A stretch of DNA of 64,000 bases, taken from NCBI RefSeq assembly GCF_002741015.1, contig NZ_CP016619.1:372001-436000 (forward strand), in the 5' to 3' direction. This DNA is from Microvirga ossetica (GTDB taxonomy: Bacteria; Pseudomonadota; Alphaproteobacteria; Rhizobiales; Beijerinckiaceae). Below the pieces are notes generated by a model that searched no databases, was not told the origin of the DNA, and was given only the letters and a program-made list of their open reading frames with translations. Within the stretch, counting starts at the first letter, position 1. Each line of letters opens with the position of its first letter. This document shows, piece by piece, positions 42,430 through 51,676 of the stretch. Made by a program: the position numbers and the translations under genes.

Positions 42430-42956
42430 GGCAGCGGCTGCCCTGACGGCGTTCTTGGGGCCAGAACAAGATCTGCTCTCAATGACACGATTAGGTAGAA
42501 CGGATCGGCAACCCTTCGCGACGAGGCTTCAGGGCAGACCCGCAATTTAAAGCCCGGTGGTACTCACGTCGCTCTGGTACCCATTTGAAGCTCTTGCGCT
42601 AATCTGCTTCAGCGAACCTATCCCGACAATGGCACTCTTTCACAGACGATCCTTTTGCGGAGCAGTCCGCGTTCCCATCCAGGGGTTCAGCCCTGGATGA
42701 CAGCTCAAACACCAAGATCCAAGCTGTATTCAACCACTGCGCGGCTCGTTCGATCCATTTACCGACCCACGTTCTTGCTACGTACTGCGTTAGCGTGTGT
42801 TTGGGAGCAAATCTTGTTCCGACCCGAGGTATACGAGGTGAGAAACGATGCATCCGAGTGAGGCTTCATCCCGCCTGCACCAGCATCTCGCAGGGTGTGG
42901 AGCGTTCCAGGATCGTTCATTGAGGTCAGGTGCCATCGTCCCCATGTCTGGAGGTG
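42430..42956. other. Intergenic stretch containing a diverged dispersed repeat
   Basis: About 525 bp upstream of the amidoligase-like gene. The first part holds copy A of the ~145-bp repeat (see 42462). The remainder shows no convincing coding sequence; a leftward open frame opposite the amidoligase gene is a shadow. Confidence 0.45.
42462..42607 (+). repeat. Dispersed repeat, copy A (~145 bp)
   Basis: Matches 56653-56797 by eye at roughly three bases in four, with shared blocks such as CAATGACACG, ATCGGCAACC, CTGGTACCC and TTGCGCTAA. No ORF is conserved between the copies. Confidence 0.65.
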
Positions 42957-43901
42957 ATGAACGACATTGCCATCGAGGCTGACGCTCCCAGCCCGACCAT
43001 TCTGATTGCCACTGACGGCTCGTTGCGGCGAGTAGGGATCGAGATCGAGTTCCTGGGGCCGCATGCCCGGGCTGCCGCCCAAGCTCTTGCCGATGATCTC
43101 GGCGGAAGCTGTGAGGTTGAAGATCCGCACGCCTTTAAGGTCAGCGGCACGCGTCTCGGCAATCTGCTGATCGAAACCGACCTGCGGCACGTCCACCCTG
43201 ACCGACACCCGGAGCTCGGCCTGTGGCTGAACCGCCGGGTAGCCGCATGGCTCGGGACCGCGGTCTCGCCTTTCGTCCCGCGGGAGCTGATCACCGCCCC
43301 CATACCCATCGCCCGGCTCCCGGAGATGGACGGGGTCGTGGCTAGCTTGCGCGCGGCAGGAGCCCGCGGCCGCGGGGCCGTGTTGTGGGACTCGCTCGGG
43401 CTTCACTTCAACATCGATCCACCGCGTCTTGATGCGGCAACGGTGACGGCCTTCCTTAAGGCCTTTCTCCTTGTCGGCGATCAGCTCCGGCAGGAGATCG
43501 CATGTGGGAGCGCTCGGCGTGTTCTCGTCCTTCCGCCGGATTACCCGCAGGCCTACAAGCGACGCGTGCTCGATCCGGACTACTGGCCCGACCTGACACA
43601 ACTGACAGAGGACTATCTGGCGGCGAACCCGACCCGGAAGCGGGCGCTCGATCTCCTGCCGCTGCTCACTCACTTCGATGAGGAGCGGGTGCGCTCTGTT
43701 CTGCCGCATGAGAAGATCGGGTCCCGGCCGGTGTTTCACTACCGGCTGCCGCAGGCCCATCTGAGCGATCCGGCCTGGAGCATCATGCCGGACTGGGAGC
43801 GCTGGCTCCTCGTGGAACACTTGGCCATGAATCCAGTCCAGCTCGCTGAGAAGGGGCAGGCACTCCTGGATCATTGGGCCGCACAAAAGAATTATCATTG
43901 A
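42957..43901 (+). CDS. Amidoligase-like enzyme
   Basis: The product is 314 aa. The core matches the Amidoligase_2 pattern (glutamine-synthetase-like COOH-NH2 ligases): RVGIEIEFLGPHARAAAQAL, then HAFKVSGTRLGNLLIETDLR, the PFVPRELITAPIPIARLPEM segment and LHFNIDPPRLDAATVTAFLK. Such enzymes join a carboxylate to an amine with ATP, often to make peptide-like tags; the substrates are unknown. I start at the ATG at 42957 (GGAGG upstream). In other genomes amidoligases sit beside a glutamine-amidotransferase-like hydrolase. Here the next 130 bp carry no intact partner. Confidence 0.75.
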   Translation: MNDIAIEADAPSPTILIATDGSLRRVGIEIEFLGPHARAAAQALADDLGGSCEVEDPHAFKVSGTRLGNLLIETDLRHVHPDRHPELGLWLNRRVAAWLGTAVSPFVPRELITAPIPIARLPEMDGVVASLRAAGARGRGAVLWDSLGLHFNIDPPRLDAATVTAFLKAFLLVGDQLRQEIACGSARRVLVLPPDYPQAYKRRVLDPDYWPDLTQLTEDYLAANPTRKRALDLLPLLTHFDEERVRSVLPHEKIGSRPVFHYRLPQAHLSDPAWSIMPDWERWLLVEHLAMNPVQLAEKGQALLDHWAAQKNYH

Positions 43902-44035
43902 GCGGGTGGGGCATGTCGATTAATCCTGACCCAATTGGCAGGACCGCACCTTCTGGGGCCATTGGGATGGGCAGGGCCTCTCCCGGACGTTGAGCCCTGG
44001 CAATCACCGGGTGCGGCCAGTTCGCCGGGTATCGA

Positions 44036-44566
44036 TCACCGACGTGCCAGGATGATCTCGGAGGTCTGCTGAATAGGGCCGCCGGGAGTGAGGTTGTCCG
44101 CCACCGTGATGCGAAGCGTCCCGCGGCCGCCATTCTGGATCGCCATAGTGGCTTGTGTGTCGCCGTTGACCGGGTGCGGCCACTCAATCCTGAGGTTCAC
44201 GACATCGCCGTTGCGCGTACCGGTGAGCCGAGCGGGGCCAATCCGGGATCCGGTGTAGGTGCCGCGGTAGATGCCTGACCGGGGATCGTAGACGAGATCG
44301 ACCCCGATCTGCCGGCTGAAGATCACGACAGCGCGGCACTGGCCCTGCGCACTGATCCGATTCTCCGTGAGGCTTCCCGTGACGGAGCAGGTTACCTGCC
44401 GCGGCTGAGAGCCGCCTTCGCGCTGAACTTTGCCGGAGCCGGGCCAGGTGCCCCGGAAGCGCTCAAGAAAGTCAGCCTCGGAAGCCTGAGCAGAGCTACA
44501 GGTCAGGGAGATGATGGCGCAGGATAGGATCGCGATGGATTTCAGACTGGATGAGGCCGTGGTCAT
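44036..44566 (-). CDS. Exported hypothetical protein (176 aa)
   Basis: A Sec signal (MTTASSSLKSIAILSCAIIS, cleavage near SAQA) precedes a beta-rich domain: FLERFRGTWPGSGKVQREGG, TCSVTGSLTENRISAQGQCR, IYRGTYTGSRIGPARLTGTR. FRGTWxGxGxV with alternating beta strands is lipocalin/FABP-like in style, but no family is certain. The ATG at 44566 starts the signal directly; the in-frame ATG at 44581 adds five residues. It is a single gene, divergent from the MBL hydrolase. Confidence 0.7.
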   Translation of the reverse strand: MTTASSSLKSIAILSCAIISLTCSSAQASEADFLERFRGTWPGSGKVQREGGSQPRQVTCSVTGSLTENRISAQGQCRAVVIFSRQIGVDLVYDPRSGIYRGTYTGSRIGPARLTGTRNGDVVNLRIEWPHPVNGDTQATMAIQNGGRGTLRITVADNLTPGGPIQQTSEIILARR

Positions 44567-44720
44567 ACAAGGATTTCCCATGATGCCGCATCAACGTAAG
44601 CTTCCTGTGGGTGTTCCCAGGATCTTGTGCAGCGGGGAATGCCGATAGAGCCGCAGAGCCTGCCGGCGGATGCCACAACGGGTCTGGATCAGAGGGCGGA
44701 ATATCGACGTGGAGGTGCTC

Positions 44721-45515
44721 ATGAGAAGGTTGGCACAATGCCTTACAATGGCCGCTGCGTTCGTCGGCGTGTGCCTGGGCCTACCGGCCGGGGCGGAGGA
44801 GGAGGCCTGCCCGGGATTGGTCGCCTCGCGCGACACTCTCTTCTCAAGGGCGGCCTTGCACCAGGATGAGGTTGGTCTGACGTTTGTCGGCCATGCCACC
44901 TTCCTGATCGAGACACCACAAGGCGTGCGGATTGCCACCGACTACAATGACGGCACTCATCCGCCTGTCACGCCCGACGTGGCCACCATGAACAAAGCGC
45001 ATTCCACGCACTTCAGCTCCAGGCCTGATTCAGCCATCAAGCATGTGCTCAGGGGCTGGAACCCAGCCGGAGGTCCTGCCATCCATGACCTGACGGTACA
45101 GGATGTGCGCATCCACAACGTCTCGACCAACATACGCAGCTCTGGAGGAGCGACGGAATACGACGGCAACTCCATCTTCGTGTTCGAGGCCGCCCAGTTG
45201 TGCATCGCGCATCTGGGCCATCTGCATCACACGCTCACGCCCGAGCATCTGAAGAAGCTGGGGCGTATCGATATTCTGCTGGTGCCGGTGGATGGTGGCT
45301 ACACGCTGGAGACCTTCGACATGATGGAGGTGCTGCGCGCGATCAACGCACCGCTGATGATCCCGATGCACTTCTTCGGCCCGCCGACGCTCAACCGCTT
45401 TCTCGCCTCAGCCCGGGAGCACTTTCCGGTGGAGTTTAGCAACACGGCAGCCGTCACCCTGTCGCGCGCGACACTGCCGAAGAGCCCGAAGATCCTAGTC
45501 CTGCCGGGGCATTGA
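44721..45515 (+). CDS. Exported MBL-fold (UlaG-like) metallohydrolase
   Basis: The product is 264 aa, with the start set by GGAGGT before the ATG at 44721. A signal peptide (MRRLAQCLTMAAAFVGVCLG LPAGA) implies a periplasmic location. The beta-lactamase-like fold is of the UlaG/lactonase_2 type: LTFVGHATFLIETPQGVRIA TDY, the metal-binding LCIAHLGHLHHTLTPEHLKK and IDILLVPVDGGYTLETFDMM, then PMHFFGPPT. It probably hydrolyses a small ester or phosphodiester, substrate unknown. Some canonical zinc-ligand His residues are altered (HSTHFSS), so activity is not certain. Confidence 0.88.
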   Translation: MRRLAQCLTMAAAFVGVCLGLPAGAEEEACPGLVASRDTLFSRAALHQDEVGLTFVGHATFLIETPQGVRIATDYNDGTHPPVTPDVATMNKAHSTHFSSRPDSAIKHVLRGWNPAGGPAIHDLTVQDVRIHNVSTNIRSSGGATEYDGNSIFVFEAAQLCIAHLGHLHHTLTPEHLKKLGRIDILLVPVDGGYTLETFDMMEVLRAINAPLMIPMHFFGPPTLNRFLASAREHFPVEFSNTAAVTLSRATLPKSPKILVLPGH

Positions 45516-45533
45516 GGTAGCCAGACGCTCCAT

Positions 45534-46643
45534 TCAGCTCCGTCCTCGTTCTGCCCGCCGTGGACAAATCACGTCAGCCTGCACGGTGAACGTGTCAGGG
45601 TCGGTTCGCTCCGGGGCAGGGGCGTCGTAAATGATCAGCAGGGCGCCTTCACCAGCCTCGGGCCAGAGCTCAAGCCCCTCCGGGTGATCCACATGCAGCT
45701 GGTAGGGCAGTTCAGCAACAGTCTCGATGCGGTCAGGAGTGATGACGCCGGACCCGTCATCATGTGCCGCGTCCCGCCACCGCAAGACAAACGCTGGTCC
45801 TTCCAGGGACATGGTCGGCCCCACCAGCAGAAGAAGATCGTCTCCCTCAAACCGCATATCGCGGACCCCCAGACCTCGGGTGTCAAGCAGGTGCTTGCGA
45901 TAGCGCCGCTCGCCATCGATCCGACCCGCCTTCAGCCGGTCTGGCGCCTTTTGCTTCAGCTCCAAATCGAGAACCACGGCATGGCCGCGCAGCACAGGCC
46001 CGCGCAATCCAAGCCAAACCCGGCTTCCGCGAACTGCCAACCCTTCGACGTCGAAGCCGTTCTCCTTGGACGGGATGCTCAGAAACGGAGCGAGGTGCGG
46101 GTCAGCTGTAAGCCAGCGCTCAAGGGCGCTCTGCCTCGTGCCCAGCTTGAGCCAGCTTGCCTGTCGCTCTCCCTCCGATCGAGCAGGGGTGAAGAGCCCT
46201 ACCGCCTCCTCAACAAGAGGGATGCAGCCGAGGAAGTAGCGGTTAGGCTCACGTTCGATCGCCTCCATGTTCTGAAGCGCCTCGGCGCGGCCGTTCTCAT
46301 CCCGTTTGGGCTTGGAGCGCTTGCGTGCGTGGGATCCGACAATCCAGAGGAAGCTGTCATCCGTGCAGAGCCCCTCGATGTCCATTTCACCGTCCACTCC
46401 GGCAGGCAGGTCGACCAGAGCATCCAGGGCGAAATGCTGATGGTCTCCAAAGCTGCCGTCGTCGAGGCGCCGGAGGCGTTCGACGCTCGCGGTCTCGTCA
46501 CAGGCGAGAAACAGGCAGTCTCCGATCCGCGTGACGGCGGAGAGATCCTTGTGGAGCGGATCCTCCAAATGCCGGCGCGGTCGCCAATCGGAGAAGGTGA
46601 TGGGAACTTGGGCGATGGTTTCCGCGAGGCTGGCGTCCGACAC
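45534..46643 (-). CDS. DUF3616 domain protein
   Basis: The product is 369 aa from a GTG at 46643. It has the family phrases HKDLSAVTRIGDCLFLACDE, DGEMDIEGLCTDDSFLWIVG SHARKR, GFDVEGLAVRGSRVWLGLRG and DHPEGLELWPEAGEGALLII, which read like repeated beta-propeller blades around acidic loops. DUF3616 proteins are uncharacterised and may bind Ca2+ or a phosphoester. The frame is open to 46775, but those 44 extra residues are unlike the family. The gene converges on the MBL hydrolase with 18 bp between stops. Confidence 0.85.
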   Translation of the reverse strand: MSDASLAETIAQVPITFSDWRPRRHLEDPLHKDLSAVTRIGDCLFLACDETASVERLRRLDDGSFGDHQHFALDALVDLPAGVDGEMDIEGLCTDDSFLWIVGSHARKRSKPKRDENGRAEALQNMEAIEREPNRYFLGCIPLVEEAVGLFTPARSEGERQASWLKLGTRQSALERWLTADPHLAPFLSIPSKENGFDVEGLAVRGSRVWLGLRGPVLRGHAVVLDLELKQKAPDRLKAGRIDGERRYRKHLLDTRGLGVRDMRFEGDDLLLLVGPTMSLEGPAFVLRWRDAAHDDGSGVITPDRIETVAELPYQLHVDHPEGLELWPEAGEGALLIIYDAPAPERTDPDTFTVQADVICPRRAERGRS

Positions 46644-46998
46644 GATGGCTCCTGGTGCGCTGGTTCTAAGGCAATAACGCACAAGCTTAGGCTGGATCCA
46701 TAGCCAAGTCAGAGTCTCGGTCAACCTGTGCGACAATGGCAGATGAGGTGGATGGCGTCGGCTGACGGCATTCACGACAGCAGGAGAGGGGAGGGCAGGT
46801 CAGGCGGGACGAGGGGAGCTTCCCACGGCCAAGCTGAATGGCTGTCCGTAACCCATCCGGACCTATGTTGCGCTCACCGCTTTTCGGCGGAACCGCGGAC
46901 GATCGCACCCAGTTTACAGCCAAGGCACCCATGATAACGCCACGCTCGTCCAGACGGACGGAAGATGCAGGGTGTAGGACGACGGAGAGGGAGTAGCA

Positions 46999-48390
46999 GT
47001 GCGTGTCTTACGGCCCGGGCATACATGCTGGCGTATCGAGCAGGCCGACCGCGTTGCCCTCATCGTCGATGCCGCTGACTACTTTCGGGCCGCGCAGTCG
47101 GCCATGCTCAAGGCGCAGCATTCCATCCTCATGATTGGATGGGATTTCGATACCCGCATCGCACTCGACCCGACCGACGGGACGAGCGAGTATCCCGGTC
47201 GGCTGGGAGCGTTCCTGACGTGGCTTGTCGAAACCAAGCCGGGCCTTCACGTCAACATCCTGAAGTGGGACCTCGGCATGGTGAAGGCCCTGTGGCGGGG
47301 CACAACCCTCTTCCGGGTGGTCCAATGGGCTTTGTATGAGCGCATTACCTTCAAGCTGGATGGCGCCCATCCTCCTGGCGCGGCGCACCACCACAAGATC
47401 GTCGTGATCGATGACGCCGTTGCCTTCTGCGGCGGCATCGACATGACAGGCGATCGTTGGGACACGTCGGAGCACCGCGATGCCGATCCCCGCCGTCGCC
47501 GCCCGTTCACGCGGCGTGCCTACGGGCCTTGGCATGATGCCACCACGGCCGTCAGCGGACCGGCGGCCAAAGGCCTGGGCGATCACGCCCGTGAGCGCTG
47601 GCAGCAGGCATCGGGAGAGGTTCTGGCACCACCGCCTGCCGGCTCGGACCCCTGGCCCGACGGCCTGCCCGTCGACATGGCCGACGTGGCGGTCGCGATC
47701 GCCCGGACCATCCCAGCCTACGACAACCAGACCGAGGTGCGCGAGATCGAAGCGCTGTACGTTACCGCGATCGCAGCCGCTCGCAGGAGCGTTTACCTGG
47801 AGAGCCAGTACTTCGCCTCGCGTGCCATCGCGGAAGCCATTGCCCGGCGCCTCGAGGAGCCGGACGGACCCGAGTTCGTGATCATCAACCCTGAATCGGC
47901 TGAAGGCTGGCTTGAGGAGGAGGCGATGGGCTCGGCCCGGGCCCGTCTCCTGGCCATGCTCCGGCGCCGCGACCGCTTCGGGCGCCTGCGGGTCTATACG
48001 CCCGTAACGGCGGGAGAGCAGCCGATCTATGTTCACGCCAAGATCATGATCGTGGACGACCGGCTGCTGCGGGTGGGGTCCTCCAACCTGAACAACCGCT
48101 CGATGGGCTACGACACGGAGTGCGACCTCGCCCTGGAGGCGGATGAAGACACGCACGTCGCCCATGTGATCCGGAGCTTTCGGGCGAGGCTGCTGGCCGA
48201 GCATCTTGGCACGTCGCCGAAGCAGGTCTCTGCCATCGTGTCCGAGCGGCGGTCGCTGATCGCGGCGATCGAGGTGCTCTCAGGACCTGGGCGTTCCCTT
48301 CGGCCGTTCGATCCGCCGGACATCAACGAGGCAGAGAAGGCCCTGGCGGATCACGAACTCCTTGATCCGGAGCGCCAGCGTTCCCTCTAG
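46999..48390 (+). CDS. Phospholipase D-family protein (two HKD motifs)
   Basis: The product is 463 aa from a GTG at 46999. Two complete HxKxxxxD motifs are seen: HHHKIVVIDDAVAFCGGIDM and HAKIMIVDDRLLRVGSSNLN NRSMG, which together form one active site. Around them are QHSILMIGWDFDTRIALDP and YLESQYFASRAIAEAIARRL. This is the bacterial PLD/transphosphatidylase type and it acts on phospholipids or related phosphodiesters. No signal peptide is visible, so it is cytoplasmic or membrane-peripheral. Upstream is a 355-bp spacer from DUF3616, without other genes. Confidence 0.93.
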   Translation: MRVLRPGHTCWRIEQADRVALIVDAADYFRAAQSAMLKAQHSILMIGWDFDTRIALDPTDGTSEYPGRLGAFLTWLVETKPGLHVNILKWDLGMVKALWRGTTLFRVVQWALYERITFKLDGAHPPGAAHHHKIVVIDDAVAFCGGIDMTGDRWDTSEHRDADPRRRRPFTRRAYGPWHDATTAVSGPAAKGLGDHARERWQQASGEVLAPPPAGSDPWPDGLPVDMADVAVAIARTIPAYDNQTEVREIEALYVTAIAAARRSVYLESQYFASRAIAEAIARRLEEPDGPEFVIINPESAEGWLEEEAMGSARARLLAMLRRRDRFGRLRVYTPVTAGEQPIYVHAKIMIVDDRLLRVGSSNLNNRSMGYDTECDLALEADEDTHVAHVIRSFRARLLAEHLGTSPKQVSAIVSERRSLIAAIEVLSGPGRSLRPFDPPDINEAEKALADHELLDPERQRSL

Positions 48391-49113
48391 CATGCGCTGT
48401 CCCGGCGTCACTTGCCCATTCTCAGATGATGGTGATCTGATGGGCTCGTCTCATCGCCGGGCACTTTACAAGCTTTTTCTCAACAGCGCATCCGCTCGGA
48501 CCCTTCATCAGAGCCGAGGGAGCCTTGCGGACAGTCCTGATCGCGGTCGGTTTTTGATGCGCCGTGTGCACGTATACCGGGCAGGGTCGTCTTCGCGGTC
48601 AGCATGAGCCTCCGCATGATGAGCTTTCGCAGGCCAAATGTTCCAATGTTGACGACGCACTCTGCTCATCGATGCGCAGGTGCACCTCATCAAGCGGAAC
48701 CATCCTGCCCGCGTCCCGGCAGGGACGTCGCCGCGCATCCAGACAGGATGCGAACCGGTGGCTGCTGCACGGTCAGGTCCAGCGTGGGGGCAGCGGGTTA
48801 ACCGTTGGCTCCGGCCAACCCAGCTGAGCGCTCGAAGCTCTCTCCGGACACCAGCATGGGCATCGCCATGCCACCGCGGGTCAGATGGTGATCCTTGCGC
48901 CTACCTCGACAGCCCGATCCTCCAGGATGCAGAAGTGGTCGGAGGCGTCGCTCGCGGAGCGCGCGAGCGGAATGAAGATATTGTCCTGCCACAGCGGCAG
49001 TCCAGATTGGGACGAGGGTTGCAGCGCCCGCCCGCGAGCACGGAAGGCTATGTGACAGCCTTCCGCAGCGATTATGATCAGCGTCGCATACTGAAGAGAC
49101 TGGCGGATTTCCA
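48391..49113. other. Intergenic stretch without a clear gene
   Basis: About 720 bp. On the reverse strand from 49114 to 48881 a frame reads RALQPSSQSGLPLWQDNIFI PLARSASDASDHFCILED, similar in style to the tail of a PAS-type domain, but it has no good start and I do not call it. Nothing else is recognisable. Confidence 0.4.
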
Positions 49114-50016
49114 TTGGACGACAACGGTACTTGCTTCCCGCAAACTCGGGGTTCCCAGGGCCAGCGGCAGACCTGGGATCCTGTTCGTCATGATTTCGTG
49201 CATCTTGTGCGCGACTGGCACAGCGGGATCGAAGCCGTGGCGGCGCAGTTCCATGGCCACGCCTATGACATGCACCATCACGACGAGTGGCTGGTCGGCG
49301 TGACCCATGCCGGCGTCCAGGATTTCTACTGCCGCGGGCAGCGCCGCCAGAGCACTGCTGGACGCGTGATCCTGATTGAGCCGGGCGAGCGGCACGACGG
49401 ACAAGCCGTGCATGAAGAGGGCTTCCGCTACAGCATGCTCTATCTGCCGCAAGCCTGGCTCCGCGAGGAGATGGGCGGCCGGGATGCCGACATCGGGTTC
49501 AGGAAGACATTGGCCGACGACCGGCGGCTCGGCGATGCCATTGCGGCGGCTTGCCGTGCCATCATCTCCGGCGCCCCACGGCTCGCCATTGACGCGACTC
49601 GGGATCGGGTGGTGGAACTGCTGCGCCATCACCTCGGAAAGGGAGAACGGCCGACGCCCGACGCCGGGTCGTCGGTTGCAGAGCGGGCGATGGACTACAT
49701 CCAAGCCCATTACGACGAGCCGTTCAGCCTTGATGACCTTGCCCGCGCAACTGGCGTATCCGACCGGTTTCAGCTTTCCCGCGTCTTCCGCCGGCGCTTC
49801 GGCACCTCGCCACATGCCTGCCTTGTTGAGATCCGGCTGACTAAGGCCCGCGCGATGCTGCGGTTGGCAGTCCCACCGGCGGAGGCGGCCATGGCCAGTG
49901 GATTTGCCGATCAGAGCCATCTCGGCCGCTGGTTTCGTCGCGCCTACGGCCTCACCCCGGCGGCCTACCGTCTCGGACGCACGAACGTTCCAGACTTGGA
50001 TGGCCTCGCTGGATAA
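49114..50016 (+). CDS. AraC-family transcriptional regulator
   Basis: The product is 300 aa from a TTG at 49114. The N-terminal cupin-like arm (FHGHAYDMHHHDEWLVGVTH, RVILIEPGERHDGQAVHEEG) is followed by two HTH motifs at the C-terminus: DEPFSLDDLARATGVSDRFQ LSRVFRRRFGTSPHA and AAMASGFADQSHLGRWFRRA YGLTPAAYR. The inducer is unknown. It lies 31 bp upstream of the DUF2000 gene in the same direction, so the two may form an operon or autoregulatory pair. Confidence 0.9.
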   Translation: MDDNGTCFPQTRGSQGQRQTWDPVRHDFVHLVRDWHSGIEAVAAQFHGHAYDMHHHDEWLVGVTHAGVQDFYCRGQRRQSTAGRVILIEPGERHDGQAVHEEGFRYSMLYLPQAWLREEMGGRDADIGFRKTLADDRRLGDAIAAACRAIISGAPRLAIDATRDRVVELLRHHLGKGERPTPDAGSSVAERAMDYIQAHYDEPFSLDDLARATGVSDRFQLSRVFRRRFGTSPHACLVEIRLTKARAMLRLAVPPAEAAMASGFADQSHLGRWFRRAYGLTPAAYRLGRTNVPDLDGLAG

Positions 50017-50047
50017 CGCTCCCGACAGCATCCACAGGGAGAATTCA

Positions 50048-50455
50048 ATGTTCGACACGAAGGTAGCGGTCCTCGTTCACGAAGATCTGGCGGTGTGGCA
50101 GAAGCTGAATGTCACTGCATTTCTTGCAACAGGCATTGCGAGCGCGGTTCCCGAGGCCATGGGCCAACCCTACGAAGACGCTGCCGGACGACACCATGCG
50201 CGGCTGCTCGGCCAACCGATCCTGATCTTCGCGGCGTCGACAGAAGTCCTGCGACGGGCTTGGCAGCAATCGCTCCAGCGGAGCCTCACGCGCAGCGCCT
50301 ATGTCCGCGCTATGTTCGAGACCGGGCATGATGCCGTCAATCGCGCGGTCTTTCGAGCCGAGCCGGCTGACACGCCGGATCTTGTCGGCCTTGCGCTCCA
50401 CGGTCCGAAGAAGGAGATCGACAAGGCCACGAAGGGCGCGCGCCTACATCCCTAA
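50048..50455 (+). CDS. DUF2000 family protein
   Basis: The product is 135 aa: MFDTKVAVLVHEDLAVWQKL, NVTAFLATGIASAVPEAMGQ PYEDA, LLGQPILIFAASTEVLRRAW. This matches DUF2000, a peptidyl-tRNA-hydrolase-2-like fold of unknown role. Pairing with the AraC regulator suggests it is its target, as is common for DUF2000 next to AraC genes. The start at 50048 follows GGGAGAATTCA. Confidence 0.9.
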   Translation: MFDTKVAVLVHEDLAVWQKLNVTAFLATGIASAVPEAMGQPYEDAAGRHHARLLGQPILIFAASTEVLRRAWQQSLQRSLTRSAYVRAMFETGHDAVNRAVFRAEPADTPDLVGLALHGPKKEIDKATKGARLHP

Positions 50456-50543
50456 GACGCGGCTCTCCGTTTGCGAAGAACGGATGAGCCTCCGGGCGGC
50501 ATTCGCCTGGTGATGTGGCGCCACATTGTGAGATGCGCCAATG

Positions 50544-50666
50544 CTATTTCAGCCAGAATCTGATGACGAGGCTCACGGCTCCGGTCGTGCCCACGCCCGC
50601 AGTCCAGAGGCCTAAGAACCAAAGCCAGCGGCGAACGGCGGAGCCCCGTTCGGGTTCTTTGGTCAT
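50544..50666 (-). CDS. DUF2474 small membrane subunit of the cyd operon
   Basis: The product is 40 aa (MTKEPERGSAVRRWLWFLGL, then WTAGVGTTGAVSLVIRFWLK) with one membrane helix, the typical DUF2474 protein encoded after cydB. It probably plays a part like CydX in stabilising the bd oxidase, which is inference. Its ATG overlaps the cydB stop in ATGA, so it is translationally coupled. Confidence 0.85.
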   Translation of the reverse strand: MTKEPERGSAVRRWLWFLGLWTAGVGTTGAVSLVIRFWLK

Positions 50667-51673
50667 CAGTGATATCCCTCGTGTCCGGTCTTTCCGCGGA
50701 ACACCCAGTACGAGTACCCGGTGTAGGCGAGAATGATCGGGATCAGCACACTCGCGCCGACCAGCATGAACTGGAGACTGGCAGGCGGGGCTGCGGCCTG
50801 GTGGATGGTGACGGCATTCGGCACCACGTACGGGAACATGCTGACACCGAGCCCCAGCAGGCAGAGGGCGAACAGTCCCAGCGTCAGCAGGAAGGGCCAG
50901 TACTCCCAGCGGCGCACCACACTCACCAGCAGCGCCCCGGAGCAGAGGCCGACCAGCAGCGGCACCTGGGCGGTGAACAGCACCTGTGGCCAGGCGAACC
51001 AGCGCTCGTAGTAGGCTCCGCTCAGGAACGGCGTCGCCGCACTGACCAGGCCGATGCAGGCGATCAGCCCAAGAGCGAGCTTGCCTGCAAGGCGGAAGCT
51101 GTGGTTTTGGACGGCGCCCTCGGTCTTCATCACGAGCCAGGTCGCGCCGAGCAGGGCATAGCCGATCACGAGGCTGACACCGACGAGTAGGCTGAACGGC
51201 GTGAGCCAGTCCCACCAGCCGCCGGCATAGGAACGCCCCTCGACCACGATGCCCTGGAGCAGGGCACCGAGCGTGATGCCCTGCGCGAGCGTCGCCACGA
51301 TCGATCCCGTCGTAAACGCGACGTCCCAGTAGCGCCGGTGGCCGGGATCGCGCCAACGGAACTCGAAGGCGACGCCACGAAAGATCAGCGCCAGCACCAT
51401 GGCAATGATCGGCGCGTAGAGGGCCGGCAGGATGATCGCGTAGGCCAGCGGAAAGGTCGCCATCAGGCCGCCGCCGCCCAGCACAAGCCAGGTCTCGTTG
51501 CCGTCCCAGACCGGGGCGACCGAGTTCATGGCGCTGTCACGCTCCGGTCCCGGTTCGAAGAATGGGAACAGGATGCCGATGCCGAGATCGAAGCCATCCA
51601 TCACCACGTAGGCGAAGACGGCGAAGGCGATGACGAAGGCCCACAGGGTGGGAAGATCGAGAAGAGGGGTCAT
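50666..51673 (-). CDS. cydB: Cytochrome bd (CIO-type) ubiquinol oxidase subunit II
   Basis: The product is 335 aa with eight or nine membrane helices and the start LPTLWAFVIAFAVFAYVVMD GFDLGIGILFPF, the usual CydB signature. Further on are WDGNETWLVLGGGGLMATFP and FRWRDPGHRRYWDVAFTTGS. It forms the second subunit of the quinol oxidase. It starts three bases after the cydA stop and ends overlapping DUF2474, so the operon order is GbsR-type regulator, cydA, cydB, DUF2474. Confidence 0.96.
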   Translation of the reverse strand: MTPLLDLPTLWAFVIAFAVFAYVVMDGFDLGIGILFPFFEPGPERDSAMNSVAPVWDGNETWLVLGGGGLMATFPLAYAIILPALYAPIIAMVLALIFRGVAFEFRWRDPGHRRYWDVAFTTGSIVATLAQGITLGALLQGIVVEGRSYAGGWWDWLTPFSLLVGVSLVIGYALLGATWLVMKTEGAVQNHSFRLAGKLALGLIACIGLVSAATPFLSGAYYERWFAWPQVLFTAQVPLLVGLCSGALLVSVVRRWEYWPFLLTLGLFALCLLGLGVSMFPYVVPNAVTIHQAAAPPASLQFMLVGASVLIPIILAYTGYSYWVFRGKTGHEGYH

Positions 51674-51676
51674 GGG

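Noticed and set aside
42759..43898. 379-codon minus-strand ORF
   Set aside because: It mirrors the amidoligase-like gene. No ribosome site or domain, and the plus-strand frame has family motifs.
45684..46703. 339-codon plus-strand ORF
   Set aside because: It is antisense to DUF3616, which has recognisable conserved blocks.
47008..48204. 398-codon minus-strand ORF
   Set aside because: It is antisense to the phospholipase D gene, whose HKD motifs prove the plus-strand frame.
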